Assembly (NCBI RefSeq): GCF_029714945.1
Contig: NZ_CP121634.1
Coordinates: 6,841,001 to 6,905,000 of the forward strand
DNA length: 64,000 bases
Direction: 5' to 3'
Source of the DNA: Bradyrhizobium sp. CIAT3101
Lineage (GTDB): Bacteria > Pseudomonadota > Alphaproteobacteria > Rhizobiales > Xanthobacteraceae
Of this stretch, positions 63,801 through 64,000 are shown piece by piece (positions within the stretch are counted from its first letter, which is position 1; each line of letters opens with the position of its first letter). Made by a program: the position numbers and the translations under genes. A model generated the notes under the pieces. That model worked only from the letters and a program-made list of their open reading frames with translations. It made no database searches and was not told the DNA's origin.

Positions 63801-64000
63801 GCCTAGCCGACCGGCCAGCGCGAACGTGTCGGGATGTGAGCTCGCGGTCACCCACATTTTAGGTTCGCGCTGCACCGGAAGCGGGAAAGTCTTCACTTCG
63901 ACCGGCTGGCCATCCCCGCCGACGGTCTTAACCGCCTCGCCGCGCCAGAGCGCCTTCACTGTCTCGATGCCACTGGCCATGAGTTCGCGGCGGTTCGTGT
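60870..64000 (-). CDS. C-terminal part of NRPS: luciferase-like monooxygenase inside A domain - methyltransferase - T (truncated by window)
   Basis: The frame is open to the right edge, so the gene begins outside; about 1043 codons are seen. Counting from the internal Met at 63980: a luciferase-like flavin monooxygenase of the NRPS-embedded type (TIGR04020-like) to about 235; then the A domain resumes after its A4 region (HLQATPSLASML, LLLGGEPLP, NMYGPTETCIW, YRTGD, KIRGHRIEPGEIE) to about 465; then a class-I SAM methyltransferase (about 490-720; VLEVGCGTGM) at the usual A8/A9 insertion site; then YMIP, the A10 lysine (K902) and a carrier with FFEMGANS (S959). It has no thioesterase. The visible pocket Q-L-G-M-I-W-K is like glycine-type codes, but the first residues lie elsewhere. 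The methyl group would be placed on nitrogen or carbon of the loaded residue. Confidence 0.92.
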   Translation of the reverse strand, partial: TNRRELMASGIETVKALWRGEAVKTVGGDGQPVEVKTFPLPVQREPKMWVTASSHPDTFALAGRLGANVLTNLLVMKSEELVANIAVYRKARIDAGYDGAGVVTLMLHTFVGPDAETVRSKVRGPFLEYLKTSTDLISKMRWELTAFAKGDDRQASAVQQMNLAELDVEELNVIMEHAFERYFNTAGLFGSPSSCLATIDKLKQFGVDEIACLIDFGVSADDVLASLPHLDELRRLANLPFTQILTEPDQDIASQIRRHGVSHLQATPSLASMLVSDDASLDALSSLRMLLLGGEPLPQTLVERLRQRYQGAILNMYGPTETCIWSTVSPVERAGDTITIGRPVANTRVYVVDRALRSLPVGVPGEIVIGGAGLARGYLEQPQLTKERFVPDPFSDSEARLYRTGDLGQWLPDGTLAHLGRLDHQVKIRGHRIEPGEIEAALNRHPSVQQSVVVAKPDATGVQQLVAYIVAPTKSNAPTIGHWGTIWDETYQNDGNSETAGWRSSYTGDLIPEAQMSEWIACTTERILQLRPRRVLEVGCGTGMILFRVAPNCELYHGIDLSAAALARVKAEAERRGLVGVVLEQRAADTLAAVEGDSFDTIVINSVAQYFPSVAYLMDVLAVALKKLIPGGSIFVGDVRHRALLEVMLCEIELQKATSEVSAGELRARLRKRLEEEPELVLDPHLFLSLRQRLPDIEDVRVELKCGREPSEMTRFRYDVVISKRGGMPRRPMAVDTEKATEPCGLENLRTMVRSRMTPLRIIGIPNARVAGALSALLELQTRFPSDRLGEFTVVPSSGVDPEDVRGLDANYDVAIEWSAAGPGYFDAIFRPSQVTGAVEAAADVAVTDEAPAMADLSAYANNPVLRLESGTNFLAVLRQHLRGTLPEYMIPSAFLLLEALPLTPNGKLDRQALPESGGLRHETTTPFIPPATDVECKLAAIFQELLGVIEIGVDDNFFEMGANSLMMVRVVERVRAELGLKMSVVSVFQYPTLGSLAASIARSGSDAGHVAGPPEQSRGQLRRDMMQRRRETRGSSRAIQT

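Noticed and set aside
1..64000. Search by eye for CRISPR arrays, tRNA genes, transposases and insertion-sequence ends
   Set aside because: None found; the only exact short tandem repeat is the two-copy 20-mer at 41397.

Overview
The window looks like an accessory stretch of an alphaproteobacterial chromosome, most likely Bradyrhizobium or a close Rhizobiales relative. I infer this from the base composition and codon use, from the ExoP/Wza/WcaJ-type exopolysaccharide proteins, and from many very small orphan proteins of a kind I associate with bradyrhizobia. I saw no tRNA, rRNA, transposase or CRISPR array. Both ends cut through genes: a polysaccharide tyrosine kinase on the left and a very large NRPS on the right.

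Region by region. 1-1029 is the end of a BY-kinase/chain-length determinant (+). 1605-19649 (all -) reads, in transcription order: a Thr-type A-T loading protein, a KS-AT-ACP-aminotransferase-C-A-T hybrid, a C-C-T-thioesterase protein, a membrane-anchored PAF-acetylhydrolase-like hydrolase, a TIGR04325 methyltransferase and an MOP flippase. 19912-24449 (-) holds an acetyltransferase, two GT4 glycosyltransferases and an AlgD-like GDP-mannose dehydrogenase. 24718-28417 (+) holds a JmjC/cupin-8 oxygenase, a polysaccharide deacetylase, an Sfp-type phosphopantetheinyl transferase and a secreted polysaccharide-lyase-fold protein. 28609-38640 holds a Wza-type export lipoprotein, glycosyltransferases, a WcaJ/ExoY-type priming transferase, a polytopic membrane protein, an acetyltransferase and small secreted proteins. 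38.8-41.3 kb carries small hypothetical genes. 41608-43062 (-) is a second flippase. 43379-51495 (+) is a C-A*-T-C-A-T NRPS, whose first A domain is degenerate, followed by two alpha/beta-hydrolases. 51.5-57.8 kb is gene-poor, with tiny genes, a frameshifted remnant, a strong hairpin and a 2OG-Fe(II) oxygenase. 57804-60440 (-) is an 878-residue lyase-fold/Ig-like protein. 60870 to the right end (-) is an NRPS with a luciferase-like monooxygenase and a methyltransferase inserted in its A domain.

How the genes may work together. The exopolysaccharide genes give a near-complete Wzx/Wzy-type pathway: priming transferase, several glycosyltransferases, flippase, Wza and BY-kinase. The NRPS/PKS genes form an assembly line that the local PPTase can activate. 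Reading the specificity pockets by eye gives Thr, Thr and Gly for the three intact A domains. The aminotransferase PKS module is fed by a Thr-loading protein, so it would make a Thr-derived beta,gamma-diamino acyl unit. Two carrier domains lack a working A domain of their own and would need charging in trans. The interleaving of peptide/polyketide and polysaccharide genes, with a flippase in each NRPS neighbourhood, suggests but does not prove a membrane-associated, possibly glycan-linked product. I consider this the candidate undescribed system of the window.
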